Below are positions 44,280-54,554 of a stretch of 64,000 bases of DNA, one piece after another. Each line of letters opens with the position of its first letter. The stretch's first letter is position 1. The notes below the pieces were generated by a model that did no database searches, had not been told where the DNA came from, and was given only the letters and a program-made list of their open reading frames with translations. A program made the position numbers and the translations under genes. The stretch is from Morinoia aosen (lineage: Eukaryota > Arthropoda > Malacostraca > Amphipoda > Talitridae). The stretch covers positions 82,577,130-82,641,129 of the forward strand of contig CM059567.1 of NCBI GenBank assembly GCA_030386875.1, given 5' to 3'.

Positions 44280-44539
44280 CTGGAATGAGCCAGTCAGGTA
44301 GAATGGTCAGTAATGACCCAATATGCCTGGGGATGGTGTTTTGACGCACTGGCTATCCCAGTGACGCCATCCAATGGCAGCTTGTGACAAGGATTGGTGA
44401 ATCCTGAGTAGTTTAGTGGACAAGTCTGGTACCAGGCGCTGAACTCTTTGTGTGATAACTGTGGAGGGAATTGTAGGCCGTTACAAAGGCCCCGACGCTG
44501 TCGGTCCTCAATTTCAAGTTCAAGTTCAAGTTCAACATA
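44280..44539 (+). other. CR1-like 3' UTR and TTCAAG-repeat tail
   Basis: Matches the decayed 3' UTR of the old inverted copy at 34245-34480. It ends in about four TTCAAG-like units and then passes directly into old-copy sequence (AACATACTGACTACACTC). A short microsatellite tail replaces a poly(A), as in CR1/L2-type elements. Confidence 0.75.
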
Positions 44540-44703
44540 CTGACTACACTCTCTCCTCCACATTTATAGAGCTCATATGGGATCTTATCAGGGCCACATG
44601 CCTTTCCATTTTTCACTTTCTTCAAAAAACTTACAATCTCTCCACAAGTGATTTCGTCTTCCATTTGCAGTTCACGTTCATCAATCAGAAAATTTACGGG
44701 TTT
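44540..44703 (-). pseudogene. CR1-like ORF2 piece at the 5' end of the old copy
   Basis: Encodes NFLIDERELQMEDEITCGE, then NGKACGPDKIPYELY, ending Ser-Val-Val-Ser-Met-Leu at the junction with the nested element. The sequence right of about 44703 no longer matches, marking the 5' truncation point. Confidence 0.85.
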
Positions 44704-44935
44704 ATTCAAGCACAAGCTATCGACAGCGGTCCGGCCATGGTAGGGTCCGGCCACGGAAGGCTCGGCACAAGTCCGTCAAGTCGTACAACGGTACAACCGC
44801 ACGTGTGATCTACGGGAAAAAATTCAAATAAATATTTCGAGGTACATTGATAGTACTACATACTCTGTCTGAAGACGCAAACGCGGAACGGGGGAGCGAA
44901 ATAATTGAAAGATTGGTTTAGTTGCATTTTATTAA

Positions 44936-45780
44936 GGGAAGCGTACTCCCAGAAAATCGAATTTTCTTGAGATATTGGGTTTTAGCTGCCATAGGAAGGG
45001 TAAGATGTCAGGTACATCCTGTAAAAAAATGAAGTTCGTACGTTCATTGTTTCGCCCGCTACGGGGGTTTGAAGTATGGGGGACGAGGGGAGGGGGAAGT
45101 GATTTTTTATCATGTTTCATCTCCCCCTTTGCACTTTCTTCACGGCTTGACGTTGCTATGCCTTCTTCTATGTCTCTTTTTTACTGTATAATGATTTCAA
45201 GGGTCCTAGCTGACCCCCAAAAAAATAATAAAGAAAAAATTGAAATTGTTTATATATCTTTGTTTACCTGTTTTGCCTTATTTTGGAGGACCGGAATGTG
45301 GGGCTTCAAAATATAGCGTCTTCTACAGTTTTTGAGCTACAGTGATTATTTAAGTATCAAAAGAACAAGAATTTAATCCTCTTAAGATGACGTGGGCTTT
45401 TATTCATTTTCGGAATAGAAAATTAGCTACATTTTCTTTTGTCGGGAAAAGTGTGAAAACGGGTAAAATTTTTTGTATTTTTCATTTTTTTCAAAAAGTA
45501 TTTCGAAAATTCAACATAACTCCACGTCACGTTGTAGAGAATACATTTTTGCTTCTTTTGATACCAATATTATCTCTGTATCTCAAAATCTGATTGCGTC
45601 CATAGATTTTCCCCAGACCCCTTATTTTGACGTTTTCTTTGAATAACACGTTTTCTATGGGGAAAATTGGAAAAACACGAGTCCAATCTTAATCCTTGTT
45701 CAATTTTACATACCTATACCAAGTTTCATGAAGATCGGTCGAATAGTTTAGGATTTTTTTTTTTGGGGAGTACGGTTCCC
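44936..45780. mobile_element. TTAA-target DNA transposon, non-autonomous (845 bp)
   Basis: The ends GGGAAGCGTACTCCCAGAAAA (44936) and, read inward from 45780, GGGAACCGTACTCCCCAAAAA are inverted repeats. TTAA flanks at 44932-44935 and 45781-45784 are intact. The interior contains AAGTTTCATGAAGATCGGTC, a motif common in arthropod TEs. No transposase is present. Kolobok or piggyBac fits the TTAA target, and the GGG ends do not decide. Confidence 0.75.
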
Positions 45781-45794
45781 TTAAGTCTCTGACA

Positions 45795-46035
45795 CTGTAG
45801 GCCTTCACTTGAGAGTTCAAGTCTTATCAAACCTGATACACATTTATTTGTACATTGTTTTTTCAAATTCTTTTTAATTAACATAAGGATCCAACGACGG
45901 TTATCTCTGGTCAATCCGAAACCCATTTTCGACACCTTGGGAAAATTATGGCTGAGTTTTTTTCCAATGACACTGCCAAGATTTGAACTGCCGACTCTTC
46001 CCATCAAGGGAGTGCGCTCTATACTTTAACTTCTT
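45795..46035 (-). mobile_element. Possible degenerate tRNA-derived SINE
   Basis: On the minus strand, TAGAGCGCACTCCC followed by AGTTCAAATCTTGGCAG resembles the tRNA-like head of a SINE (B-box-like GTTCAAATC). A body then ends in AT-rich sequence. The A box is not clear, so this is tentative. Confidence 0.35.
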
Positions 46036-46066
46036 GTCATTTGTGACCATTCGGAACGAAGTTTAA

Positions 46067-46245
46067 CACTTCGACCTCAATTGGTGCTGAAGTTCAACGT
46101 TCAAATCAAATTTAAAATCAATTGTAGGAAATTTTTTTAAATTTAACAAATTTAAACTGGATTGTGCCTTCGTTTAGCTTTAAATAACTATTTATAGAAA
46201 TTAAATTTGTTGCTACTGGTCGGTGAACCGCGTAAAGCTCATTTT
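46067..46245 (+). mobile_element. TTAA-flanked MITE family B, copy 3 (degenerate)
   Basis: TTAA at 46063-46066 then CACTTCGACC. The interior ACTGGATTGTG, TTTAGCTTTAAATAA and GCTACTGGTCGG lines up with the copy at 14964. The right terminus is lost. Confidence 0.5.
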
Positions 46246-46485
46246 ACACCAGCGGTAAAGAGCGACGGTATAGAGCGCCGGTGAACTTTCTACAGCTTTT
46301 CCTACGAGAGGGTTGAGCGTCAGTGTACACCGACTTGCTTTTACATTGCCGCTCAATACGACGTTCCTTCCCCCGAGACAGTAATCGTCAGTATTGCTCT
46401 TACAATACTGTCAGAATAATGTGCATAACTTTTTATTATAAAAGAAAGTTTTAGTTCCCTTAACCACGACAGAGATGTTCCAAGA

Positions 46486-46608
46486 GAGGAAGAAAGAAGG
46501 CACCATTTAGTATGGAGTTGAGGGAACGCGGAATCTATGTACAAGGTGTACAGAAACAGTAAACCAAGAAAGAAGTTCATGAAACAAGAAAAAGTTGAAG
46601 AAGAAAGT
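46486..46608 (+). repeat. Interspersed repeat family A, copy 5 (interrupted)
   Basis: GGAAGAAAGAAGGCACCATT through GGGAACGCGGAATCTATG to AGAAACAGTAAACCAAGAAAG matches copy 2. The second half is missing and a SINE begins where the match ends. Confidence 0.6.
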
Positions 46609-46812
46609 AGTATGCTCTCGTGCTCTCCGTGGCACAGTAGTTAAGGGATCAGCTTTGTATGTTGGAGACGAGGGTTCGTATCCCGGCGCTGGCGCGGTGA
46701 TTTTCCCCGTTGGGTATAAGGGAAAGCTCAAGCACAATACCCCACTCAACCCAGGTGGCGGAAATGGGTACAGGCTTTACGGTGGAAGAAAAAGAAAAGA
46801 AAAAATAAAGAA
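46609..46812 (+). mobile_element. tRNA-derived SINE
   Basis: A pol III-type head has an A-box-like TGGCACAGTAGTTAAGG at 46631-46647 and a B-box GGTTCGTATCC at 46674-46684, spaced as in a tRNA. A body of about 110 bp and an A-rich tail (GAAAAAGAAAAGAAAAAATAAAG) follow. The tRNA-like head cannot fold as a full cloverleaf by inspection, so it is a SINE and not a tRNA gene. It would be mobilised by a partner LINE, not identified. Confidence 0.7.
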
Positions 46813-47525
46813 AAACATTTTATTTCCAATAGAGATAGTACAGAATTCCTATCATTGGTTTTTAAAATATGTTGAAGTTAATACACTTAGGTGATACACA
46901 CACATGAGTATTGTAATACTCATGTCACTATAGTCGAAAATAAATGATTGAGGGCAATGTTCTCCTAATCTTGCTTAATCTACATTTGATAATACATGTA
47001 ATGATAATTATAACGTGCTCCCTAGTTAATCTACATTTGATGATTCATGTTATGATAATTATAAGAGACAACACAATTTCATAAACGATGCATTTTCATA
47101 GTGGGTTTAGAACACTTTTTACAATTTACACATACATGATATAAAACTTCGCAATTCTTGGCGCCAGGAAATAATATTAGAGTTGTTTGTTTCGGAAGAT
47201 GTTCAAAAATGCCATTTTAAGAGAGAACGAAAAAATAATTATACACATATAGAAGAATGAGGACCACGAAAATTACAGGATTTGTATTTCTAATTAAACA
47301 ATTTTAACTTAACGGTCATTAATTGATCCGCATTTTATTTAAATATAAATGGATGATCACACAACTGATGTTTAATTTTTTACGTGAATGCTTTACAATG
47401 ATAAAGAAATGAAAGAAAAAAGAAGAAAAAAAGAAAAAATGTGTATTTCCAAGTTGTCACATGAGATACATGCCAACATATTGGTTTTTAAAAGTTTCTT
47501 AATATAGGACATCCTAAAACAAATG
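46813..47525. other. Unassigned stretch
   Basis: AT-rich DNA with a local near-duplicate (CTACATTTGATAATACATGT near 46981 and CTACATTTGATGATTCATGT near 47032), but no gene or element ends. Confidence 0.35.
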
Positions 47526-47527
47526 TT

Positions 47528-47705
47528 CCATACGAGGAGTACTAATTGACAAACTATCCGAGGTGTACAAGTAGATAAGCCATACGAGGCATAATAATAG
47601 ACAAACTATACGAGGTGTACAAGTAGATAGACCATACGAGGCATATTAATTGACAAAATATACGAGGCGTACTAATAGACAAACCATACGTGGCGTGCCA
47701 ATAGT
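47528..47705. repeat. Minisatellite, unit about 24-28 bp
   Basis: Seven imperfect units of the form CCATACGAGGCATAATAATA plus GACAAACTA. Unit length and sequence vary and there are no unique spacers, so this is a minisatellite and not a CRISPR-like array. Confidence 0.8.
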
Positions 47706-47709
47706 CTAT

Positions 47710-48073
47710 CTCTGTCAAGGGTAGTTGAATGAGAAATGAAAAACATGCCCTAAAAATATGCAAAGCCCTATCACCACCAAAACCATATTTCATATCTTCT
47801 CGATATTCACCACATCATGCGGACATGGGTACATGGGATAAAATAGAGATACTGTGTAAGCCAGTTACCACTCATGATTGACAAATATCTACAAAATATT
47901 GGTAGAAATGGGTAAACAAATATATACTCAATATCAAAATTCATAGCTTGTACAACATACGGACAGAAAGATAATTTTACTATGATTCATATGCTCAAAT
48001 TGCACTTTATTTCATTAATTATATTTGACATTAATCCGATTCCCAGAAACGCCCTCTGGGGAAGTGATAGATC
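47710..48073. other. Unassigned flank of the Gypsy element
   Basis: AT-rich flanking DNA ending CTCTGGGGAAGTGATAGATC at the LTR edge. No recognised feature. Confidence 0.35.
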
Positions 48074-48740
48074 TGTGGTGTTCTCCCTCAGGCTGCTTTA
48101 CACTCCGGGCAGACTTGTGAATATCTATTGACTTGTGAATATCGATAGACTTGTGAATATCGATAGACTTGTGAAATATCTTTGCCCGAAGTGAGTGCCT
48201 GAGGTGCAAACGAACCCGACAGGATAAGGAAAACACAACTGGAATAAACGCTGTATTATTATGAAGATCGCCGACAATAATGGCACAAGGGAATATGAAA
48301 GTCGAGCAATACAGCAACCGATGACGTCTTGGCGGACCGACGGTTGTCGGGCAGACGGCTGCGTAGTTGGAGGACGAGAGCAGACCGGTGGGGCTGCTGC
48401 TGGCAGAGCGTCACCGACCAGGGAGTACCAGAGGCGCAAGCAGGGAACTGGTGCGTCTAGCAAGCAACAAGGCGTGGCGGCTGGCAGTCGAGGAGGCGGT
48501 GAAGGCAACGGGTGAGGTGCTGGCGAAGCGTCGAGACTTAGTGTGAATATCAGGGACGCTGAGAGTGTACTGAGGCAGCGGGGGGGGGGGGGGGGGGGGG
48601 CGGCGGTGCCATTAGGAAAGAGAGGAAAACAAGAATTTGGCACAGGGTGTGCCAGAAGAAAAGAAATAGGAAAGAGAAGGTTGACAGTCGGAGAGAGAAA
48701 AGGCGAACAAAAACGCATAATTTGGTGATCTCGATCAGTT
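48074..48740 (-). repeat. Gypsy 3' LTR, R/U5 part
   Basis: Matches 58544-59075 closely but differs by a 150 bp longer GC-rich section, four instead of two 18 bp units (ACTTGTGAATATCGATAG, 48112-48175), and a 22-base G run at 48579-48600. On plus it starts TGTGGTGTTCTCCC, the inverted end of the LTR. Confidence 0.85.
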
Positions 48741-49631
48741 ATATTATGAATTAGTTTTTTAGAGTATGAAGACCGGGAAAACCTTTCAAGGCTTTGTATA
48801 TACGAAAAATATGCTAGTCTCTCGAGTTACCAAAGTGAAATCTAAAATATTTGCAGTATTTACATTATGCTAATTTTAAAGGCTGGCTAAGATTACCTAG
48901 ATCCTATTTACATACGCTGAGGGCATAATAACATATGTACACAATTTACACCACTTATCTAATATATACGTACGAGAAATTATTAAATACATTACATACA
49001 CATATACATACACATACATTTATATTCCATTTTTTTTCAACACGTATGCACACAAACTATTACTATGTACATAGGTTTTTTTCAGAGAACGGTATGTACA
49101 CAAATTATCTCAATGTACATAGATTCATATATACAACCATATACACATATATATATCATTTACTTTTTTTTCAATACATTATATACATCAAGCTGTCCAA
49201 GGAACCAGTGTACTCATTGCAAGCCTGCCCGATGGGGGAGGGTTCCGTCTGACATCATGAATGGAGTTAATCTGGGTTGGAGTTAATCTGAATGGGAATA
49301 ATGGAGATAATATGGGTGTTGCTGGGTTGTGGGTCCTGATAATTAGATGGTTGTAGTGGGTTATTTGATCGGTTGTCTGATTTAGAGGTTGGGTTTCTAT
49401 TGAGTTGTGTTGAAATGATGAGTGGGGATTTGGGGTTCTGACTTCCCACCCATGGGGGGGAAGACCGTTCCGTCCGCTCGTCAGAACCCCAATGAAAAAC
49501 AAAGTAAATAAGTAAAGTTGATACGGTCTTCCTCATGTGCTGTTGGATATGGTTACTTGTATTTGGGTTCAGGTGGGGGTCCTAATGCGAGAAGTTTGGA
49601 GCTTTTAAACCGAGAGTTTTGGCTATTGGCA

Positions 49632-52290
49632 CTATCTAATGGAAACGTTAATTGATGGAATAAATCGGGTTCTAATAGTTGTAAATTTTTCCCAAATTTT
49701 ACGTGCGTGATTGTGTAGGAGGATGTTTATTGGAGGAATATCGGTTTGTTCATGCAGTGTTTTAGATGAAATTCTGTCCACAAGCCTCGTATTGGTTATA
49801 AATCTTAGAGCTTTATTTTGTACTTTCTGCAGTTTTGAAATGGCTGTGGGAGACATTGTATGGAGTGGAATGGTTGGGTATGTAATGACTGATCTTACGA
49901 ATGCTAAATATAGTTTCCTTTTAGTATCGAGGGATAGATGCTGAAATCTGTATAGTTTACTGAGATTGCTATATCCTATTGCTTGTCGTTGTGTTACTTG
50001 GGCTGAAAATCCATGGGTTGAGAAATTGAGACCTAACACTTTACCTCTGTTTGTATACGGAAGGTATTGGTTGTTGATGAAAATATCTCCAGTGTTGTGC
50101 CGATTTATGGGAATAATTTTAAATTTTTTGTGGTTTGTTGATATTTTCCATTTATTTTCAAATTGGTTGATTTGTTGGAGTGCGTGCTCGGTTTGATGGG
50201 CTGTATATGCTGGAGAATATCGGCCTGTGGTAATTTGGGTTATGTCGTCGGCAAAACAGATGTAGTCAGAGTTTGGTAACGGTGGAGGGATATCGTGTGT
50301 GTAGAAGCTGTATAATGTTGGTGATAAGCATGCTCCCTGGGGTACTCCGGATTCTAATGTGAATTGAGGGCCTATGTAGTTTGCTATCCTGATTGATGCT
50401 GTTCGATCGGTCAAATAATCTGCAAGTGTACGAAAAAATAGTGAATGGATGCCGGACTGAGAGAGTTTGTATATTAATCCTGAGTGCCAGACTTTGTCGA
50501 ATGCTTTGGTGACGTCACGAAGTACAATGTCTATTGTGTGTTTGTTGGCTAGATTTATGGATATTGTTTCTGTGAATGTTGCCAGTGCTGTATGGGTGCC
50601 TCTTTCTTTCCTGAAACCATGTTGTCTGCTATTGTTCAGGTTGTGAATGACTAAATGGTTGGTGAGTCTGTTGTTTAATATTTTGTCCAATAGCTTGCCC
50701 TGTATGTCTAGTAAGGATATCGGTCTATAGTTTTGGACTTGCTTCTGAGATGTGAGGGGTTTGGGGATGAAAATCATGATGGCATGTTTCAGACTGTCTG
50801 GGAAGTATCCTGCAGATATGGCGTTGTTAAATATGTACAAAAGGTATTTGAGCATATTTTCTAGTAATTTCTTTAATTGTAGTGTGGTGATACCTGATGG
50901 TCCGGGGGCTTTCTGTTTGAACGGTCTTAGGGTCTGAGTAAGTTCATCTAAAGTTATTGGTGGGAAATGTAGTAGGTCTAATCTGCTCAAGTTGCCGGTG
51001 TGAAATGGTATAATTTGATGCGCTGTATTGTTCATGTGTTCTTTAATTGAATTTATGTGTTCAATGTCGAAATCTTCATCAACCTGCTCTGAGAATATAC
51101 TTTTCCAGTGTTGTCTAAAAATCGGTTCTTTTTCTTCAGGTGTATGAAGTTCGAGTCCATTGTGCTGTAAGTATGGAATTTTTTGTTTGTTATTTGTACC
51201 AATCATTCTTTTAATTGATTTCCAGAATTTTGTCGGATCTTCTTGTAGGTCAATTTTTTGTATTATTGAATTCCAAGTCTGCATGTAGCTCTTTTTATAG
51301 ATTTTTTGTAATTCTTTCCTGAGATTTGAGAGAGTACTGTGCAATTCTTTAGATGGACCGTTAATGCGTATGTAGTTTAGTATATGTTGGTATCGTGCCT
51401 GGATGCTCAAGGTTTCATGCGTGGGTTTGATGCCAGGAATTGTTCTATGGGTTATTGTTGGTATTACGTTTTTTGAGGCATCTTGTATGTGTTTTGTCCA
51501 TTTTTCCAGATGCTCATCAATTTCTTCCAGGGTTGAGTTTACTTGTAGATCAGGACTAATGCGGGTTAATTCTTGCCTATATTTTTTCCAATCTGCTCTG
51601 TGAAATTGGTACCTTGGTTTAATCGGGATTTGAATTGGGTTTGCTGTTATTGTTGCTATAATTGGAATGTGGTCAGATGGTGTGATTGGTCTGGGTTGTA
51701 GATGAATGTTATGAAAGGCCTGTGGGTTTTGCAGTGCAATATCTGGTGAGGTGGTACTTCTATGAGTTACAAGTGTTGGGAAGTATGGCCCAATATGTAT
51801 GCATTTGTTCCGTTCTATTAAAATAGTGTAAATGTTTACCTCTATTATTTTTATAAGTGTGTCCTATTGTTTTGTGTGCTGCATTTATGTCTCCAATGAA
51901 GTTAACTGGGTGTGGTCTATTGAATAGTGTGTGGAAGTCAGCGAAGTGGAGGTATTCTGTTCTTGGGGGAGTATATGTTGTGCCGATAGTAATTGGTCCC
52001 TGCATTGTATCTATCGTAATTGCCAGCATGTCCGAATTGAAGTTATCGTGTAGTTTATATGAAATATTTTTCTTAATTGCTATTGCAGCTCCTGCATGAG
52101 GTTCATCTTGTTTGTTCGCATGAAAGGTGTTATAATTGAATATTTTCAGGTGGTTATCCCCTCTCAGATTGTGTGCATTGATGAGTATAATGTCCGGATT
52201 TATGTTATTGTAAATGTTAGATAGAGATATTTTATTGGAGCTCCAAGATTGTACATTGTGTTGTAATACTGTTAATTTGCTAATGTTCAT
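49632..52290 (-). pseudogene. Jockey-like ORF2: endonuclease and reverse transcriptase, one frameshift
   Basis: The frame from ATG 52290 encodes an APE-type endonuclease (LTVLQHNVQSW, GAAIAIKKN, FIGDINAAHK). A frameshift near 51815 moves the rest to a second frame, which continues without stop through TSPDIALQ, TPSDHIPII and the RT (51410-49632): APGPSGITTLQLKK, NYRPISLLDIQGKLLDKIL, QHGFRKERGTHTAL, VPQGACLSPTLYSFY and the catalytic YICFADDITQI. The RT part ends in a His/Asn-rich region. Apart from the frameshift, the landmark residues are present, so decay is recent. Confidence 0.88.
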
Positions 52291-52308
52291 TTATTGGAAG
52301 TAACTTTT

Positions 52309-53951
52309 TTAGTTTTTTTTTGCTGCTGTGTGTAGTAATTGGTGCCTTGGGAGCGCCAGGAATTGTTCGGGTGGTATTATGTTGATTTTTGTTCTTGTAA
52401 ATTTTACACGGTTTGAGAATATATATTCTAGTAGGGTTCCTGATTTAATTTCTTCTACTGCGAATTTAAGTCCTCTATTGTTTTCCTTGCTTAGCTCTCC
52501 CATATACCAGTCTGTGTCAGGGTTTTCAGGAATTGGAGATGTATCCTGTAGATTGCGGTATAGTTTTATTGGGACATTATGTTTGTTGTCTATTAATATT
52601 GTTGAGTTTTCTGTTTCATCGCTTATCCTTCTCTTCTGCCTTTGATCATTGTCGGGGTCTGCATCTTCTGCTTGGGTATCCATAGATGTTTCGAGTGTTG
52701 GCTGTTCCCGAGTAATTGTTTGTGTTGGTTCTGAAACTCCTTTGTCTACGTTATCGTAATAAAGGTTGAAAATAGCTGTTAAGTCTCTGTCTGGAAATGT
52801 GGTGTCAATGTCAAAATTTTCTTCAATTGATTTGGATAGTATTTCTCCGAATTTTTTGGTTCTATCAAGGGCTGTGATGTGGGCTTCTAGAATGAGGGCC
52901 GTTAGTTTGATGTGTGTTCTATTGGTAAGTGTTAGTGAATGTTACGGAGGGTTTGTCTGCTGTATGGCTTGTTTGGCAATTTCTGCGTATGTACTTTGGT
53001 TTTGCTGTTGTTGTTTTAGCTGTTCATCCTCCCGTTTTTGTTTGATGATATTTTTTCCTGTAGGGGCATCCCGCTGCTAATGTTCTGTGAGGTCCTTGGC
53101 AATTTATGCACTGCTTTAAGGTGTTCTGACAATTTTGGAAGGTATGATCTTGCGCTGAACATTCTGAACAGATGATTGTCGTCTGCGTGCAGGTTAGTCG
53201 TGTGATCCTCGAACTTGTAGCATTTGTAGCAGATGAGAATATGAGTGTATTGTTCCTGTTCACATTGGTATGGGGTTATCTTGGTATGAAACATGTAGAA
53301 GCCGTCTCTAAGTATTCGTTGCGCTGTAAGGGTGTCAGTTGTCACTATTTTGATTAGGTGCGTGTAGTTTTTGATTTTGATAATATCTGTCACCTTAATC
53401 AAACTGTTTTGGTTTTCAATTTCTTCCTTTATTTCATCTGTGGGTCTGGTACCAATGTCTGAATCTATTTGTCGTACGAATACAGTTCTTTTCGCTCTCA
53501 AATCCGGGGGGATAGCCGGAGTCAGGTTGATCTTTTGGAATGCTTGAGTTGCTTTGGTAGATGTTAGTTTGTCTATTGAGTTTATGTCGTCGGTAACTGC
53601 GTAGTAGCCATTCTTTGTTGGGGTGAGTCGGATCAGAGGGGCATTTAACTCTTTGAATGTAGTTTCGAAAACTTTTCCTCTGTCGGTAGGTTTGGTACTA
53701 TCGATGGTTTTGAGTTGAATTCTGTATGTTTGAATTTTAGCAGGACGGAAGATGGAACTGACTGGTGCCGGATCCGGAGGTTGGAGAGTGATCTGAGGCG
53801 CAGAAGCCTGAGCAGACCTACTCGACTCAGAGGATGTCCTTGGGCGTTCGGATGGAGTTGTCGGAGTTGGAATGAGAGGGGCAAGGGGCGGGCGGCCTCC
53901 ATGCGTGCCACGACCACCCGCCGCCCCCCTCCCCCTTCCAGGGGGGGGCAT
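52309..53951 (-). pseudogene. Jockey-like ORF1 (gag-like), frameshifted
   Basis: Starts at ATG 53951 with a Gly/Arg/Pro-rich N-terminus (MPPPGRGRGAAGGRG), followed by a region of RNA-binding-like composition and CCHC zinc knuckles. The knuckles are split: ICYKCYKFEDH lies in one frame, and CSECSAQDHTFQNC and CINCQGPHR continue in another, so a frameshift lies near 53180-53200. The final piece (52683-52309) is acidic then basic and ends 19 bp before the ORF2 ATG. This nucleic-acid-binding chaperone role is typical for the family. Confidence 0.75.
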
Positions 53952-54059
53952 AGAAGTGAAAACATTGCTCTTAACAGACAACCAACCGAGAACACCAAAA
54001 ATGCAAAAAGAAATGAAAACAAAGTAAAGATAGAACAAGAAAAAGTTATTGGCACTTAC

Positions 54060-54533
54060 CCCCTATTTACAATGAATACGAATTATTACCTCTAGCTTCC
54101 GGATTGCTAAAGTATCTCCTTAAAGGAGTCAAAAATGCTTGCGATAATATCGAAGGGGACCAAGCACTTCTCCAAGCAGAGCGTTCGCACCAGAGAGAGA
54201 AGACATTCACTCGGTATGGTTGCCGGAGTGACCTGAGGCAGCGCTGGCTGCGCGGCTGTTTATATAGGCCTCGCTGGAGCCTAACTCTGGCCGTCCAGGG
54301 CTCCGATTGGTCAAGACGGGGGTGCCCGCTTTTCGCCGTCTAGGCTTGTGCTAAACTTACGGAGGTTTCTATCGACGTTGCCTGACTGTTCGAAGCAGGC
54401 TGCTTATAAAGCTCGGTCCGGCACCCCAGCGCCAAACTTCAGCTCTGATTATTGGTCGCTTAGTACTGGCGCTTTGTGGCTGTGAGGTGGCGCTTTTAAG
54501 CTTGTTTTGGTGGTGTGTGTTCATACCACCACA
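54060..54533 (-). repeat. Gypsy 3' LTR, U3 part with promoter
   Basis: On the minus strand it starts TGTGGTGGTATGAAC at 54533, directly after a polypurine tract, and runs to the Jockey-like insertion. No second copy is seen in the window, so the 5' LTR has lost its U3. Confidence 0.75.
54259..54266 (-). promoter_or_regulatory. TATA box of the Gypsy LTR
   Basis: Minus-strand TATATAAA within a GC-rich U3, about 270 bp from the LTR start. A GC-rich sequence with CTGCCTCAGGTCACTC follows about 25-35 bp downstream, where initiation would be expected. Confidence 0.6.
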
Positions 54534-54551
54534 GGTGCCCCCCCGTTGTTT
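54534..54551 (-). other. Polypurine tract of the Gypsy element
   Basis: Minus-strand AACAACGGGGGGGCACC immediately before the LTR TGTGGTGG. Its position between the integrase end and the 3' LTR fits the plus-strand DNA primer site. Confidence 0.65.
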
Positions 54552-54554
54552 TTT

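Larger units (their letters stand above)
39225..44539 (+). mobile_element. Intact CR1-like non-LTR retrotransposon
   Basis: An apparently full-length element of about 5.3 kb: 5' UTR of about 450 bp, ORF1, ORF2, a 3' UTR of about 250 bp, and a short tail of TTCAAG repeats (about 44512-44535). Both ORFs are uninterrupted. It is inserted in the opposite orientation into an older copy of the same family. At the 5' junction the target sequence ATATAAACATTTC is repeated with a few filler bases (39188-39224). A PHD-like plus esterase ORF1 places it in the CR1-like group; the exact clade is not assigned. Confidence 0.88.
34245..44703 (-). mobile_element. Old, 5'-truncated, inverted CR1-like retrotransposon copy (interrupted)
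   Basis: The copy survives as four minus-strand pieces in order: 44540-44703, 38841-39224, 36580-37123 and 34245-35427. They join at exactly matching points of the ORF2 of the intact copy. The breaks are filled by the intact element itself (about 39225-44539), a TG...CA insertion (37124-38840) and a TTA-target transposon (35428-36579). The 5' end lies inside ORF2, just before a Val-Asn-Phe-Leu-Ile-Asp-Glu segment, so it was 5'-truncated on arrival. The 3' UTR is recognisable to about 34245. Confidence 0.88.
48741..54055 (-). mobile_element. Jockey-like non-LTR retrotransposon, nearly full length, inserted in the 3' LTR
   Basis: Minus-strand element of about 5.3 kb: 5' UTR and ORF1 (53951 leftward to 52309), ORF2 (52290-49632), then a long 3' region with CCCACCCATGGGGG and microsatellite-like TATACATACACATA sequence. 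At least one frameshift in each ORF makes it inactive. The exact 5' and 3' ends were inferred from where LTR similarity resumes and are good to tens of bases. Confidence 0.8.

Noticed and set aside
46625..46700. A functional tRNA gene
   Set aside because: Only the A and B box regions match. The acceptor stem does not pair and a SINE body and A-rich tail follow.
47528..47705. CRISPR-like array
   Set aside because: Units are head to tail with no unique spacers of constant length, and the DNA is eukaryotic. It is a minisatellite.
52328..52645. Plus-strand ORFs within 49700-54100
   Set aside because: They are antisense to the Jockey-like ORFs and carry no domain.
54060..54533. This block as the 5' UTR of the Jockey-like element instead of LTR U3
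   Set aside because: It begins TGTGGTGG right after a polypurine tract, matches the inverted end CACCACA of the LTR, and has a TATA box, so LTR U3 fits better. The exact border with the Jockey-like 5' end remains uncertain.
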